Shown: one piece after another, positions 7,770 through 14,782 of the stretch
Numbering within the stretch: position 1 is the stretch's first letter
Layout: every line of letters begins with the position of its first letter
Assembly (NCBI RefSeq): GCF_029633825.1
Contig: NZ_CP090640.1
Location: 2,666,001-2,730,000 of the forward strand
Direction of reading: 5' to 3'
DNA: 64,000 nt
Origin: Burkholderia contaminans
GTDB taxonomy: Bacteria; Pseudomonadota; Gammaproteobacteria; Burkholderiales; Burkholderiaceae
Notes under the pieces: generated by a model
Seen by the model: only the letters and a program-made list of their open reading frames with translations
The model's database searches: none
Told to the model about the DNA's origin: nothing
Made by a program: the position numbers and the translations under genes

Positions 7770-7945
7770 GCCGGGCAAGTAACCTGACACAAAAAACAGC
7801 ACCTCAATGCTGTGGGCTTTTTGAGGTTTGCCCGGCGCGGCTCCCATCATGGGGCGGGATCTTTCCCATCCGCGACCCCGGATAGATTCGAGCAAGTCCA
7901 CTTTAGGTCAACACTGCCTCGCTTGCAAAAATCGGGCTGACCATA
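7770..7945 (+). ncRNA. Candidate bridge RNA of IS copy A
   Basis: This is the non-coding 3' segment of the element, where IS1111-subgroup bridge RNAs are known to lie. A perfect 9-base stem GCCGGGCAA (7770-7778)/TTGCCCGGC (7828-7836) encloses an apical hairpin ACAGCA/TGCTGT (7796-7801, 7808-7813) and a two-sided internal loop. The 3' side of that loop begins GGGCTTTTT (7814-7822), the same sequence as the terminator targets of both copies. A second stem CGCGG/CCGCG (7836-7840/7870-7874) and a third GCAAG/CTTGC (7891-7895 and about 7920-7924) follow. ATAGATT at 7882-7888 repeats the IS right end (7943-7949). The RNA ends and the guide assignment are inference. Confidence 0.55.
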
Positions 7946-8005
7946 GATTTTTCTTGGCCACTCGCCGGCGCACACGTGTGCTGGACGTTCAGTCACTCTT
8001 CGTGA

Positions 8006-8033
8006 CGTTACGTAACATCCGCGCGTTACGGCG
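8006..8033. promoter_or_regulatory. GTTACG-type repeat cluster
   Basis: GTTACGTAAC (8007-8016) is a perfect 10-base palindrome. Another GCGTTACG (8023-8030) follows about 14 bases on. It lies about 80-100 bases upstream of the sigma-54 promoter, a usual distance for an activator site. Related clusters occur at 46789-46833 and 61527-61543. Confidence 0.4.
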
Positions 8034-8108
8034 GAAAAACCCGTGTCGCATCGTCGGTGGTCAAAAATTTGTCTTTATAAATCAATGGGCTAGTTGATTC
8101 GTGGCGGT

Positions 8109-8123
8109 TGGCACGCAACCTGC
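8109..8123 (+). promoter_or_regulatory. Sigma-54 (-24/-12) promoter
   Basis: TGGCACG-CAAC-CTGC matches the TGGCACG-N4-TTGC consensus except for one base. GG at 8110-8111 and GC at 8122-8123 are at the correct spacing. The start of transcription would be about 8135. No protein-coding gene follows before the terminator at 8311-8344. Confidence 0.7.
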
Positions 8124-8134
8124 TTTATATGTTG

Positions 8135-8344
8135 GAATTGTTGAACAGGGAGGGTGACGTCAGATATCGGAGGTGCGCCGCGAGCGCTCGATCAACGGTA
8201 TCGATGTCTTCGAATGTCGACGCGACAAGCGTCGGCGCAACTGATGACGATCCGCGCCAGCGTGCGGATCTCGATGGCCCCGTCGCCTATCCTCGTAGGG
8301 CGACGGTTTCGCCCGCGCTTCTCTGAAGCGCGGGCTATTTTTTT
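8135..8344 (+). ncRNA. Candidate sigma-54-dependent small RNA
   Basis: A stretch of about 210 bases between a good sigma-54 promoter and a strong rho-independent terminator, with no convincing gene. A reading frame from ATG 8129 has no ribosome site and begins at or before the predicted start of transcription. A hairpin CGTCGCC/GGCGACG (8281-8287/8299-8305) precedes the terminator hairpin. The U-rich end TATTTTTTTT is of the kind bound by Hfq. The 5' end is predicted from the promoter, not observed. Targets are unknown. Confidence 0.55.
8311..8344 (+). terminator. Strong rho-independent terminator
   Basis: An 11-base perfect stem GCCCGCGCTTC/GAAGCGCGGGC with loop TCT, followed by TATTTTTTTT. 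It closes the candidate sRNA and separates it from the next gene. Confidence 0.9.
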
Positions 8345-8428
8345 GGGGCCGTCGTGCGATACCGTGCCGGCGCAGCCAATGCGCGATTCGCGTATTCTCG
8401 GACTTTTCCGGATGAGGGGGAGGCGGGA

Positions 8429-8719
8429 ATGGCGGAAATTGCAGTCGTGGCGCTGATCGTGGCAAAGCCGGGCGCCGAGGAGAAGTTGCGGGCCCAGCTC
8501 GAAGGGATCGTCGAACCGACCCGCAACGAAGCGGGAGCATTGCAGTACGACCTGCATCGGGACCTGAAGGAACCGGCGCGATTCGTATTCGTCGAGCGCT
8601 GGGAAAGCGAGGAGGCGCTGGCTGCTCATGCGCGTTCCGCGCACATTCTCGCTTACCGGGAAGCGGCCGCGGACTGGATCGAGCGTTCCGAAATCCGCGT
8701 GCTGTCGAAGCTCGTCTGA
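8429..8719 (+). CDS. ABM-domain protein, putative quinol monooxygenase
   Basis: 96 residues from the ATG at 8429, which has GGGGGAGGCGGG directly upstream. An in-frame codon at 8354 would add 25 residues overlapping the region just after the terminator. A single antibiotic biosynthesis monooxygenase (dimeric alpha-beta barrel) domain spans the protein: VVALIVAKPGAEEKLRAQL, EAGALQYDLHRD, FVFVERWESEEALAAHARS. It resembles YgiN-type proteins that act on quinols or cleave small aromatic substrates without cofactor. The substrate is not predictable. It converges on the next gene with a hairpin between them. Confidence 0.8.
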   Translation: MAEIAVVALIVAKPGAEEKLRAQLEGIVEPTRNEAGALQYDLHRDLKEPARFVFVERWESEEALAAHARSAHILAYREAAADWIERSEIRVLSKLV

Positions 8720-8731
8720 GCGGGGTGGGGC

Positions 8732-8753
8732 GACCGGACACGTCCGGTCGCGG
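8732..8753. repeat. Perfect inverted repeat between convergent genes
   Basis: GCGACCGGAC and GTCCGGTCGC with only AC between. It lacks a T tract on either side, so it is at best a weak bidirectional terminator or an RNA-stability hairpin. Confidence 0.5.
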
Positions 8754-8759
8754 GGTGCG

Positions 8760-9017
8760 TCAGTGCGACGTGTTGGGTACGTCGAGGATCAGGATGATCG
8801 TCCAGTCGGCGTCGCCGTCGTGATGGTACTGGCGCTCGGCGACGATGAACGGCTGCTGCTTGCCTTGCGGGCCGAGGAAAAGCACGTCGCCCTCCATCGG
8901 CAGGCACTCGATCGGCGGCAGCGCGAGGAACGCGTCAGCCGAGCCGCGGGGCATCAGTTGCTTGATCTGGCGAGTGGCGGCTTCGGTCCACTCGATGTCG
9001 AGTTGAATGTTGCTCAT
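8760..9017 (-). CDS. Small conserved-type hypothetical protein
   Basis: 85 residues beginning MSNIQLDIEWTEAATRQIK, with a GGAGGACAG ribosome site upstream. No named domain is recognised. It has no signal peptide or membrane segment. The sequence alternates acidic strands and hydrophobic residues (MEGDVLFLGPQGKQQPFIVAERQYHHDGDADWTII is the central and C-terminal region), which suggests a small beta-rich cytoplasmic protein. It stands alone, convergent with the ABM gene. Function unknown. Confidence 0.7.
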   Translation of the reverse strand: MSNIQLDIEWTEAATRQIKQLMPRGSADAFLALPPIECLPMEGDVLFLGPQGKQQPFIVAERQYHHDGDADWTIILILDVPNTSH

Positions 9018-9095
9018 GCTGTCCTCCGCACCGGGGTGCGCACGGGTGGAAAATTTCGGTGCGCGACTTTAGCACAGCGCGCGGGCACCGCAACC

Positions 9096-9131
9096 AAAAA
9101 AGCCGAACCCGGTTGCCCGGATTCGGCTTTT
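9096..9131. terminator. Rho-independent terminator between minus-strand genes
   Basis: AGCCGAACCCGG pairs with CCGGATTCGGCT (one mismatch), with A6 on one side and T4 on the other. On the minus strand it ends the transcript of the gene at 9154-9432. Confidence 0.85.
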
Positions 9132-9153
9132 CGCTTGTGCGGTGCCGCCGAAC

Positions 9154-9432
9154 TTACTGGCTGGCAGCGTCTGCAGCCTTGGCAGCCTTCTTGCCGGCCT
9201 TCTTCGCAGCTGCCTTGTGGTGAGCAGCCTTCTTGCCGTGGTGATGCTCTTCCTGCACCGCCGGCTGAGCGGCTTCAGCCGCTTGCTGCTGCTGCAGCGC
9301 CTGTGCGCGTTGCTCGATCTCGGAGATCTTGGCCGGATCGGTAATCGTCTTGATTTCCGTGCTCTCTTGCGCATACGCTGCGCCAGTCAGCGCCGACATC
9401 GCTACCAGGATAGCCAGGGACGTCTTCTTCAT
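9154..9432 (-). CDS. Small exported Lys/Ala/His-rich protein
   Basis: 92 residues from the ATG at 9432, which has GGAGG 8 bases upstream. The frame continues upstream without support. The signal peptide MKKTSLAILVAMSALTGAAYA is clear. The mature part begins QESTEIKTITDPAKISEIE, has a Gln/Ala run (QALQQQQAAEAA), an EEHHHGKK motif, then an Ala/Lys-rich tail (AAAKKAGKKAAKAADAASQ). The tail resembles histone-H1-like or PHB-associated low-complexity sequences. No enzyme motif is present. The His cluster might bind metal, but that is only inference. Single gene with its own terminator. Confidence 0.7.
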   Translation of the reverse strand: MKKTSLAILVAMSALTGAAYAQESTEIKTITDPAKISEIEQRAQALQQQQAAEAAQPAVQEEHHHGKKAAHHKAAAKKAGKKAAKAADAASQ

Positions 9433-9653
9433 TGCTTTACCTCCGCTAAGTGGTGATGAACCCGAGTGTTGCCGTTTTGTCTGGCGACTGCAATCGAGTG
9501 CGTGTCGAGTGTAACAAAAGTGACGGATCAATGTGCACCGGATCGTGGCGCTACGCAAGGCCCCGTTGAAGTCGCGCAACACTTCGCACACCTCGTCACG
9601 CGCCTGCCATCGTCGTCGCCGCAGGCATTTCCGCTCCGGTTTCCCCGGAGCCG

Positions 9654-10370
9654 TCAGAACCACCCGAGCCATCGATAGACATGGAACTGCGCGATGCCGA
9701 CCAGTTCGTGCAATGCCTGCTCGGCATTGACTACATTGCGCCAGCGCGGCAGCCAACCTGTTTGCGCGCGCCGGCGATTCGCATAAACGGGCTGCGGATC
9801 GATCCCGAACCGCTGGAAATCGAGCAACGCGCGGCGCATCTGATATGACGAAGTGACGAGAATGCGTGCGTCGTCATACTGTGGGCGTAGTATAGATGCA
9901 GTGAATTTCGCGTTTTCGTAGGTTGTGCGGCTATCCGGTTCCAGAACGAGGTCTGCGGGCGCGACACCTTCGGCGACGAGTTGGCGCCCGTATACGGCAG
10001 CCTCGGATTCGCCGTGATGCTGCGGGTCGCCGCCCGACATCACCACGGTGCAGTGCTCGGCTTGCTGCCGGCAGGTGCGGTAGAGCGCTGCGACCTTGTG
10101 GATGCGAGCGGTTCCGTCAGGTGGCGGCCGCAGCCCGGAATCGGTGCGCTTCGTACCGGCGCCGATGAGAATCAGTGTGGTCCGTCCATGCATGTCCGGG
10201 TGCTCGACGGGTGTGACGCCCGCCTCGGTCCAGGCGATCAGCGGCGCGGCGAGCCAGCCTGTCGCGAGCAGCCAGAACAGCGCAACGGCGGCGATCGAGA
10301 TGATTCGTCGCCGCTTGCGGAAGAGCATGAAACAGATGAAGAGAAGTACAAATGAATCGAACAGAATCAA
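9654..10370 (-). CDS. YdcF-family (DUF218) membrane protein
   Basis: The frame is open from 10499, but the upstream 40 residues look unreal. I favour the TTG at 10370 (LILFDSFVLLF...), or alternatively the ATG at 10328. The start is uncertain and no clear ribosome site decides it. Two hydrophobic segments at the N-terminus (FDSFVLLFICFMLF and ISIAAVALFWLLATGWLAAPLI) are followed by the DUF218 domain with LILIGAG, VVMSGGDPQHHGESEA, EPDSRTTYENA and LVTSSYQMRRAL, the expected order. Relatives such as ElyC act on envelope polysaccharide or peptidoglycan precursors. The specific role here is unknown. It is divergent from the gene at 10528. Confidence 0.8.
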   Translation of the reverse strand: MILFDSFVLLFICFMLFRKRRRIISIAAVALFWLLATGWLAAPLIAWTEAGVTPVEHPDMHGRTTLILIGAGTKRTDSGLRPPPDGTARIHKVAALYRTCRQQAEHCTVVMSGGDPQHHGESEAAVYGRQLVAEGVAPADLVLEPDSRTTYENAKFTASILRPQYDDARILVTSSYQMRRALLDFQRFGIDPQPVYANRRRAQTGWLPRWRNVVNAEQALHELVGIAQFHVYRWLGWF

Positions 10371-10527
10371 TTTGATTGGGGTATGGTGTCTTTTTATGGA
10401 CGGCTGACGATCCGGCCCTGACGCGACGCCGAACGTCGGCGTCCAGAATCGGTGGCGGTACAGGCGGGCGGTGACGCCGCCCGACACGCTGCTTCGCATT
10501 GTCGCTGCACTTTAAGAAAGAATCGAG

Positions 10528-10845
10528 ATGGCCACGTATTCCAACGAAGCGGTGCTCGACGCATTGAGACGAGTGCAGTACCGCCAGGTACCGTGGGCGC
10601 GCCGCCCGGGCGTGTTCGAGTATCTCCGTTCGCTCGGGCTGATGGACACGGTCAGGCAGAAAACCGTTGCCCCCGCACCAGGCTTCCATGCGCCGGTCGA
10701 CATTGCCGTGCTGACCGAAAGCGGCCGAGCCGAATTCTCGCGCCTCGAGCGCGACGAAAAATTACTTTCCTGGACCGACCGCCGCATGGCCGACTACGCA
10801 TTGAGCGAAGCGAGTGCCGTGGCGATTCTCGAAAGCCGCCTGTAG
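10528..10845 (+). CDS. Hypothetical cytoplasmic protein
   Basis: 105 residues, start MATYSNEAVLDALRRVQYRQ, with AAGAAAGAATCGAG upstream as ribosome site. No family recognised. It has no signal peptide or membrane helix. It is mixed charged, with the central motif GVFEYLRSLGLMDTVRQK and the C-terminal helix DRRMADYALSEASAVAILESRL. Coding quality (third-position GC) fits its neighbours. Divergent from ydcF and followed by a terminator on the opposite strand. Confidence 0.65.
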   Translation: MATYSNEAVLDALRRVQYRQVPWARRPGVFEYLRSLGLMDTVRQKTVAPAPGFHAPVDIAVLTESGRAEFSRLERDEKLLSWTDRRMADYALSEASAVAILESRL

Positions 10846-10891
10846 CGGCTGCTCATCCGTCATGCGCATCGCCGTGCGGCTGGCGATGCCC

Positions 10892-10922
10892 AAAAAAAAG
10901 CCCGTATCGCGAGGATACGGGC
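10892..10922 (-). terminator. Rho-independent terminator, minus strand
   Basis: GCCCGTATC/GATACGGGC stem (10900-10908, 10914-10922). On the minus strand the stem is followed by eight T (A8 at 10892-10899). It likely serves the small secreted protein gene starting at 11291, about 120 bases after its stop. Confidence 0.85.
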
Positions 10923-11039
10923 GTACCGGATACTTTTGCTGTTGCCACGCTGTGCTCATGGCAACGTTGTGACTCGTCGCGTGCGGCGCAGTTCCCGACC
11001 GCGGGCATTTTCTTTGGCGAACTCCCGAAATTGGCAGGA

Positions 11040-11291
11040 CTACGGATGACGCGGTACGTCGGTCGGCTGCGAGCCGATGCGCGCTCGCGCGTTGCTGGCG
11101 ATGTCGCCACGCAGGTCGCCACGCGGCACGGTTTGCCGGCTGGGCGGGTTGGCGGACGGCGGCTGGCGGAGGGTGTTCCGATGATCCTGCTGGCGATGAG
11201 GCGGCTTCACGCGATCGTCGGCGTGGGCTGGAGCGGACAGCGCCACGGAAATGACAATGCCGCATGCAACGAGCAGTGACATTGGTTTCAT
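11040..11291 (-). CDS. Small exported hypothetical protein
   Basis: 83 residues from the ATG at 11291, with GGGAGCCC upstream. The open frame extends to 11420, but that part lacks coding character. The signal peptide MKPMSLLVACGIVISVALSAPAHA precedes a short basic, Pro/Arg/Gln-rich mature part (DDRVKPPHRQQDHRNTLRQ, then PPSRQTVPRGDLRGDIASN). No domain recognised. Likely periplasmic, probably unstructured. Function unknown. Confidence 0.6.
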   Translation of the reverse strand: MKPMSLLVACGIVISVALSAPAHADDRVKPPHRQQDHRNTLRQPPSANPPSRQTVPRGDLRGDIASNARARIGSQPTDVPRHP

Positions 11292-11490
11292 GGCGGGGGC
11301 TCCCTTCAAGCCGTCGATGCGGCCTGTTGATAATTCGCTAAGGTAAGCGTGGGAGTGCAGGCTTGCTGTAAATATTGGTAAATAGATGTATCGCGGCACG
11401 ACAGCGGTAATCGACGGCAACGCGGGCGTCGCGATCAGGTCGCGCCGCTGAAAGAAACCGGGCGGCCGAAGCCGCCCGATCGAGCATTCA

Positions 11491-11892
11491 TTACGCCATC
11501 TTGACAGGTGCGCGCCAGGATTCCGGATTGGTCCAGAAGGCGCCGCGCAGCCGGTCGCGGCTCGGCGGTGCGGGCGGCTTCGCAGCGCTTGCGCCGATGC
11601 GCCCGCGCAAGGAGATCTGCCGGCCGCTCGTGCCGAGTCGCTTCACGATTTCGGCGAGCGTGCCGTCCGCCTGCCATTCGTCGAAGCGACGGCGGCAAGT
11701 CGGCGGGGACGGATAGCGGCCCGGCAGCTTCGACCAGCCCTCACCCGTCGACAGCACCCACAGCACGGCGTTCACTACCGAGCGGGCTTCCACGCGGGGG
11801 CGGCCGCGCCGCTCACTCCGTGCGGGTTCCGAGCAAAACAGACCCTCGACCAGCGCCCACTCGTTATCTCTCAAATCGTCGAACAGCATCAT
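11491..11892 (-). CDS. DUF4096-type protein derived from an IS5-like transposase N-terminus
   Basis: 133 residues, start MMLFDDLRDNEWALVEGLF. Residues 7-95 match the DNA-binding N-terminal domain (DUF4096) of IS5-family transposases: WALVEGLF, RRGRPRVEARSVVNAVLWVL, GWSKLPGRYPSPPTCRRRFDEW. The catalytic DDE domain is absent. In its place is a unique tail, LRGRIGASAAKPPAPPSRD then AFWTNPESWRAPVKMA. No inverted repeats or IS remnants are seen around it, and the frame is intact. It therefore looks like a stand-alone, possibly domesticated DNA-binding protein rather than a broken IS. The protein at 40479-40889 has the same organisation. Confidence 0.65.
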   Translation of the reverse strand: MMLFDDLRDNEWALVEGLFCSEPARSERRGRPRVEARSVVNAVLWVLSTGEGWSKLPGRYPSPPTCRRRFDEWQADGTLAEIVKRLGTSGRQISLRGRIGASAAKPPAPPSRDRLRGAFWTNPESWRAPVKMA

Positions 11893-12320
11893 GTCCTCAC
11901 CTCAGCGAAGCTAACTCCGGTGCGCTGCCCTGCGCCGCGCACTCTTCAAGCACTCGATCGTCGAGTGCCGGGTGGGGGCGTCCGGTTGGCCGGCAGCGGC
12001 GTTTCTGCTCTTCCGTCCGACGAAACCTGCGCCCTGTGCGTCAGGTAATGCACGAAGCGTGCCATGTCGGAGGTAATCCCCTTGAGAGCCGCTTGGCAGC
12101 GAGCTAACGGCTAAGTCAGCTAGGGGCGTATAAGACGCCAAAATAACCCGCCAGCAAATCGGGACAATCACCAATCTTGTGCAGTTCGCCCGCACCACGT
12201 GCGTTCGCGGATGTATTGCACCGCAGCGAAACATGTGGAGGAGGTGCCTGATTCGCACATCGGAGCCGGATTCGCGCATTAAAATCGTGCATCGATATCG
12301 ACGATTGATGAGGTCAGGAA
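11893..12320. other. Intergenic region upstream of the LysR gene
   Basis: 428 bases with no credible gene, hairpin terminator or tRNA. It is somewhat less GC-rich than its surroundings around 12090-12170 (AAAATAA, GGGCGTATAAGACG). It probably holds the divergent control region of the DUF4096-type gene (-) and the lysR gene (+). Confidence 0.5.
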
Positions 12321-13223
12321 ATGAACGTTACGCTGCGCCAGCTTCGCGTCTTCATCGAGGTAGCGCGGCTCAAGAGCTTCAGTCGCGCGGGCGACGAGAT
12401 CGGGCTCACGCAGTCCGCGGTCAGTCGCTGCGTGCGCGAACTCGAGGCCGAGCTCGGATTGAAGCTGATCGACCGCACGACGCGCGACGTGCAGCTGACC
12501 GATGTCGGTGCAAACCTGATCGCGAGCGTGTCCCGTCTGCTCGACGATCTCGACGACACGCTGCGCGAGATTCGCGAGATCGGCGAGCAGCGCCGTGGGC
12601 GCGTGATCGTTGCGGCCAGTCCGACGATCGCGTGCCGGCTGATGCCGCGCGTGGTTGCGTCGTGCGAGCGCCAGTTTCCGTTCGTGACGCTGGGTTTGCG
12701 CGATGACGTGCAGAGCGACGTGTTGCGCAAGGTGAAGTCGAGCGAGGTCGATTTCGGCGTCGTGATCGGTCCGCTCACGGTGGCCGACCTCGTCTGCGAA
12801 TCCTTGATGACCGATTCGTTCTGCCTGGTCGCGCGCGCCGACCATCCGCTTGCGGCGCGTGCCGAGGTGCCCTGGACGGCGCTGGACGGCGAGCGCCTCG
12901 TCCTCCTCGATCATGCATCGGGAAGCCGGCCGCTGATCGATGCCGCGCTGGCCGCCCATCGTGTCAATGCGACGGTCATGCAGGAGCTCGGGCACTCGGC
13001 AACCGTGTTCGGGCTCGTCGAGGCCGGTGTCGGTGTGAGTGTGCAGCCGTGGCTGTCGCTGCCGCTACCTGCCGGCTCGACGCTCGTCGCGCGGCCTCTC
13101 ATGCCGCGCACCGAGCGCACGGTCGAACTCGTGCGCCGCCGCGACCGGTCGTTGTCGCCCGCTGCGCAGGCGATCTGGGAACTCGTGCGGCAGATGCCGG
13201 CGAGGGCAGAGGACCTCGACTGA
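12321..13223 (+). CDS. LysR-family transcriptional regulator
   Basis: 300 residues. The N-terminal winged helix-turn-helix is MNVTLRQLRVFIEVARLKSF then AGDEIGLTQSAVSRCVRELE (about residues 1-60), followed by a linker helix and a LysR substrate-binding domain (RGRVIVAASPTIACRLMPRV to the C-terminus). AGGAA lies just before the start. The nearest co-directional gene is the aminotransferase 75 bases downstream, so it may regulate that gene or itself. LysR proteins usually control a divergent neighbour, and here the divergent neighbour is the DUF4096-type gene. The effector is unknown. Confidence 0.9.
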   Translation: MNVTLRQLRVFIEVARLKSFSRAGDEIGLTQSAVSRCVRELEAELGLKLIDRTTRDVQLTDVGANLIASVSRLLDDLDDTLREIREIGEQRRGRVIVAASPTIACRLMPRVVASCERQFPFVTLGLRDDVQSDVLRKVKSSEVDFGVVIGPLTVADLVCESLMTDSFCLVARADHPLAARAEVPWTALDGERLVLLDHASGSRPLIDAALAAHRVNATVMQELGHSATVFGLVEAGVGVSVQPWLSLPLPAGSTLVARPLMPRTERTVELVRRRDRSLSPAAQAIWELVRQMPARAEDLD

Positions 13224-13298
13224 CGCGGATCGACCTGCGCCGGCCCTGCTTGCGGGCCGGTACACTACGCGGATCGTGTTCCTCGAAGGTGGCTCTCG

Positions 13299-14510
13299 AT
13301 GGTGCATCCCGCAGATTCTCTCCCGGTGGCGGGCTCGCCGGCGGCCCGCGATGCAGTGCACGCGTTGCGTCCGTCGCTGATCCGCGAAGTGGCAAACGCC
13401 GGCTTTGGCGTGCCGGACATGTTGCCGTTCTGGTTCGGCGAATCCGATCGCGTGACGCCGGATTTCATCCGCGACGCCGCGGCGGCGGCACTGCGCGATG
13501 GCGCAACCTTCTACACGCACAACCTCGGCACCGCGCCGCTGCGCGACGCGATCGCGTCCTACGTCAGCGCCCGGCACGGTGCGACGGCGGCCGACACCGT
13601 GGCCGTGACGAGTTCGGGCGTGAGCGCGCTGATGCTGGTCGCGCAGATGCTGGTCGGTCCGGGCGAGCGCGTCGTCGCGGTCACGCCGCTGTGGCCGAAT
13701 CTCGTCGAGATTCCGAAGATCCTTGGGGCGCAGGTCGAATGCGTCCCGCTCGGCTACGGCGATGCGGGCTGGCAGCTCGATGTCGGGCGGCTGCTTGCGG
13801 CGCTGACGCGCGGTACGCGGATGCTGCTCATCAACTCGCCGAACAATCCGACCGGCTGGACGATGTCGCGCGACGACCAGCAAGCCGTGCTCGCCCATTG
13901 CCGCCGCCACGGCATCTGGCTGGTTGCCGACGAGGTGTACGAGCGGCTCGCGTTCGACGCCGACGACGCGCACGGCGCGCCATCGTTCCTCGACATCGCA
14001 TCGCGCGACGAGCGGGTCGTCGTCGTGAATTCGTTTTCCAAGGCATGGGCGATGACGGGCTGGCGTCTGGGGTGGCTTGTCGCGCCGGCAGCGGTAATGG
14101 CTGACCTGTCGAAGCTCGTCGAATACAACACGTCGTGCGCGCCGGGCTTCGTGCAGGCCGCGGGTGAGGTCGCGCTGCGCGATGGCGAGCCGTTCGTGCG
14201 GTCGTTCGTCGCGGCGCTGCGCGATGCGCGCGATCACCTGGTCGCCGCGCTGCGCACCCTGCCGGGTGTCGAGGTGCCGCCTCCGCCGGGCGCGATGTAC
14301 CTGTTTCTGCGCCTGCCGGGCGCGTCAGACAGCCTTGCGTTCTGCAAGACGCTGGTGCGCGAAGCGGGGCTCGGACTCGCGCCCGGGAGTGCATTCGGCC
14401 CGGAGGGGGAAGGTTTCGTGCGCTGGTGCTACGCGTGCGATCCGGCGCGCCTCGATGCGGGTGTCGAGCGGTTGCGGCGGTTCCTCGCGCGCTTTGCGGC
14501 CGGCCGTTGA
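13299..14510 (+). CDS. PLP-dependent aminotransferase, class I/II
   Basis: 403 residues of the fold-type I aspartate aminotransferase family. The PLP lysine lies in NSFSKAWAMTGWRLGW, the conserved Asn/Asp contacts in LLINSPNNPTGW and VADEVYERL, and the C-terminal Arg for the substrate carboxylate around GFVRWCYACD. AVTSSGVSALMLVAQML is the phosphate-binding loop. Start ATG at 13299; an Arg-rich alternative start is unlikely. It follows the LysR gene closely in the same direction. The amino-donor and keto-acid specificity cannot be read from sequence. Confidence 0.85.
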   Translation: MVHPADSLPVAGSPAARDAVHALRPSLIREVANAGFGVPDMLPFWFGESDRVTPDFIRDAAAAALRDGATFYTHNLGTAPLRDAIASYVSARHGATAADTVAVTSSGVSALMLVAQMLVGPGERVVAVTPLWPNLVEIPKILGAQVECVPLGYGDAGWQLDVGRLLAALTRGTRMLLINSPNNPTGWTMSRDDQQAVLAHCRRHGIWLVADEVYERLAFDADDAHGAPSFLDIASRDERVVVVNSFSKAWAMTGWRLGWLVAPAAVMADLSKLVEYNTSCAPGFVQAAGEVALRDGEPFVRSFVAALRDARDHLVAALRTLPGVEVPPPPGAMYLFLRLPGASDSLAFCKTLVREAGLGLAPGSAFGPEGEGFVRWCYACDPARLDAGVERLRRFLARFAAGR

Positions 14511-14561
14511 AGCGGGGCCGGAGCGGGCACGGCGTGCTGGCGCCATCCCGTTCGGCTCATC

Positions 14562-14590
14562 TTTACGCACCGGGCAATTTTGCGTAATAT
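14562..14590 (+). promoter_or_regulatory. Possible sigma-70 promoter for scpB
   Basis: TTTACG and TAATAT separated by exactly 17 bases, about 190 bases upstream of scpB, in an otherwise gene-free 270-base region. The -10 match is only partial. Confidence 0.4.
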
Positions 14591-14782
14591 GGCGTTCAGT
14601 CACGCGGTTCCGTCGTTGAGCCGTGCTGTTCCGTCCGGTTTGGGCCTGGCCTGAAGTTGGTTCGCCGCCCCCGGTTCGTGCTCCCATCAATATGACCGAT
14701 CAGAATCGGGCGAGCGCGTCTTCCGTTCCTTTCGTCTGTTTGTTGATCCGGTTCGTTTGACCACAGGGTCTGGCCTAGCTGC

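Larger units (their letters stand above)
6586..7947 (+). mobile_element. IS110-family (IS1111 subgroup) insertion sequence, copy A
   Basis: About 1.36 kb, with boundaries deduced by comparing copy A and copy B. The two are nearly identical between these limits and the flanks differ outside. Inverted repeats of 14 bases, ATGGTCAGCCCGAT at 6592-6605 and its complement at 7931-7944, sit 6 and 3 bases inside the ends. Subterminal inverted repeats are a mark of the IS1111 subgroup. It encodes one DEDD transposase, followed by about 260 bases of non-coding DNA. No target duplication is evident. The exact ends are uncertain by a few bases because T/A runs lie at the junctions. Identity to a named IS cannot be checked here. 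Confidence 0.9.

Noticed and set aside
7828..8097. Reading frame MPGAAPIMGRDLSH... across the IS right end
   Set aside because: It covers the folded non-coding end of the IS and runs into flanking DNA. The same segment in copy B opens a different, longer frame, so it is not a conserved gene.
8108..8326. Possible small protein gene in the candidate sRNA region
   Set aside because: It starts at or before the predicted transcription start, has no ribosome site, and runs to just before the terminator without protein-like composition. Not fully excluded for an ATG at 8129.
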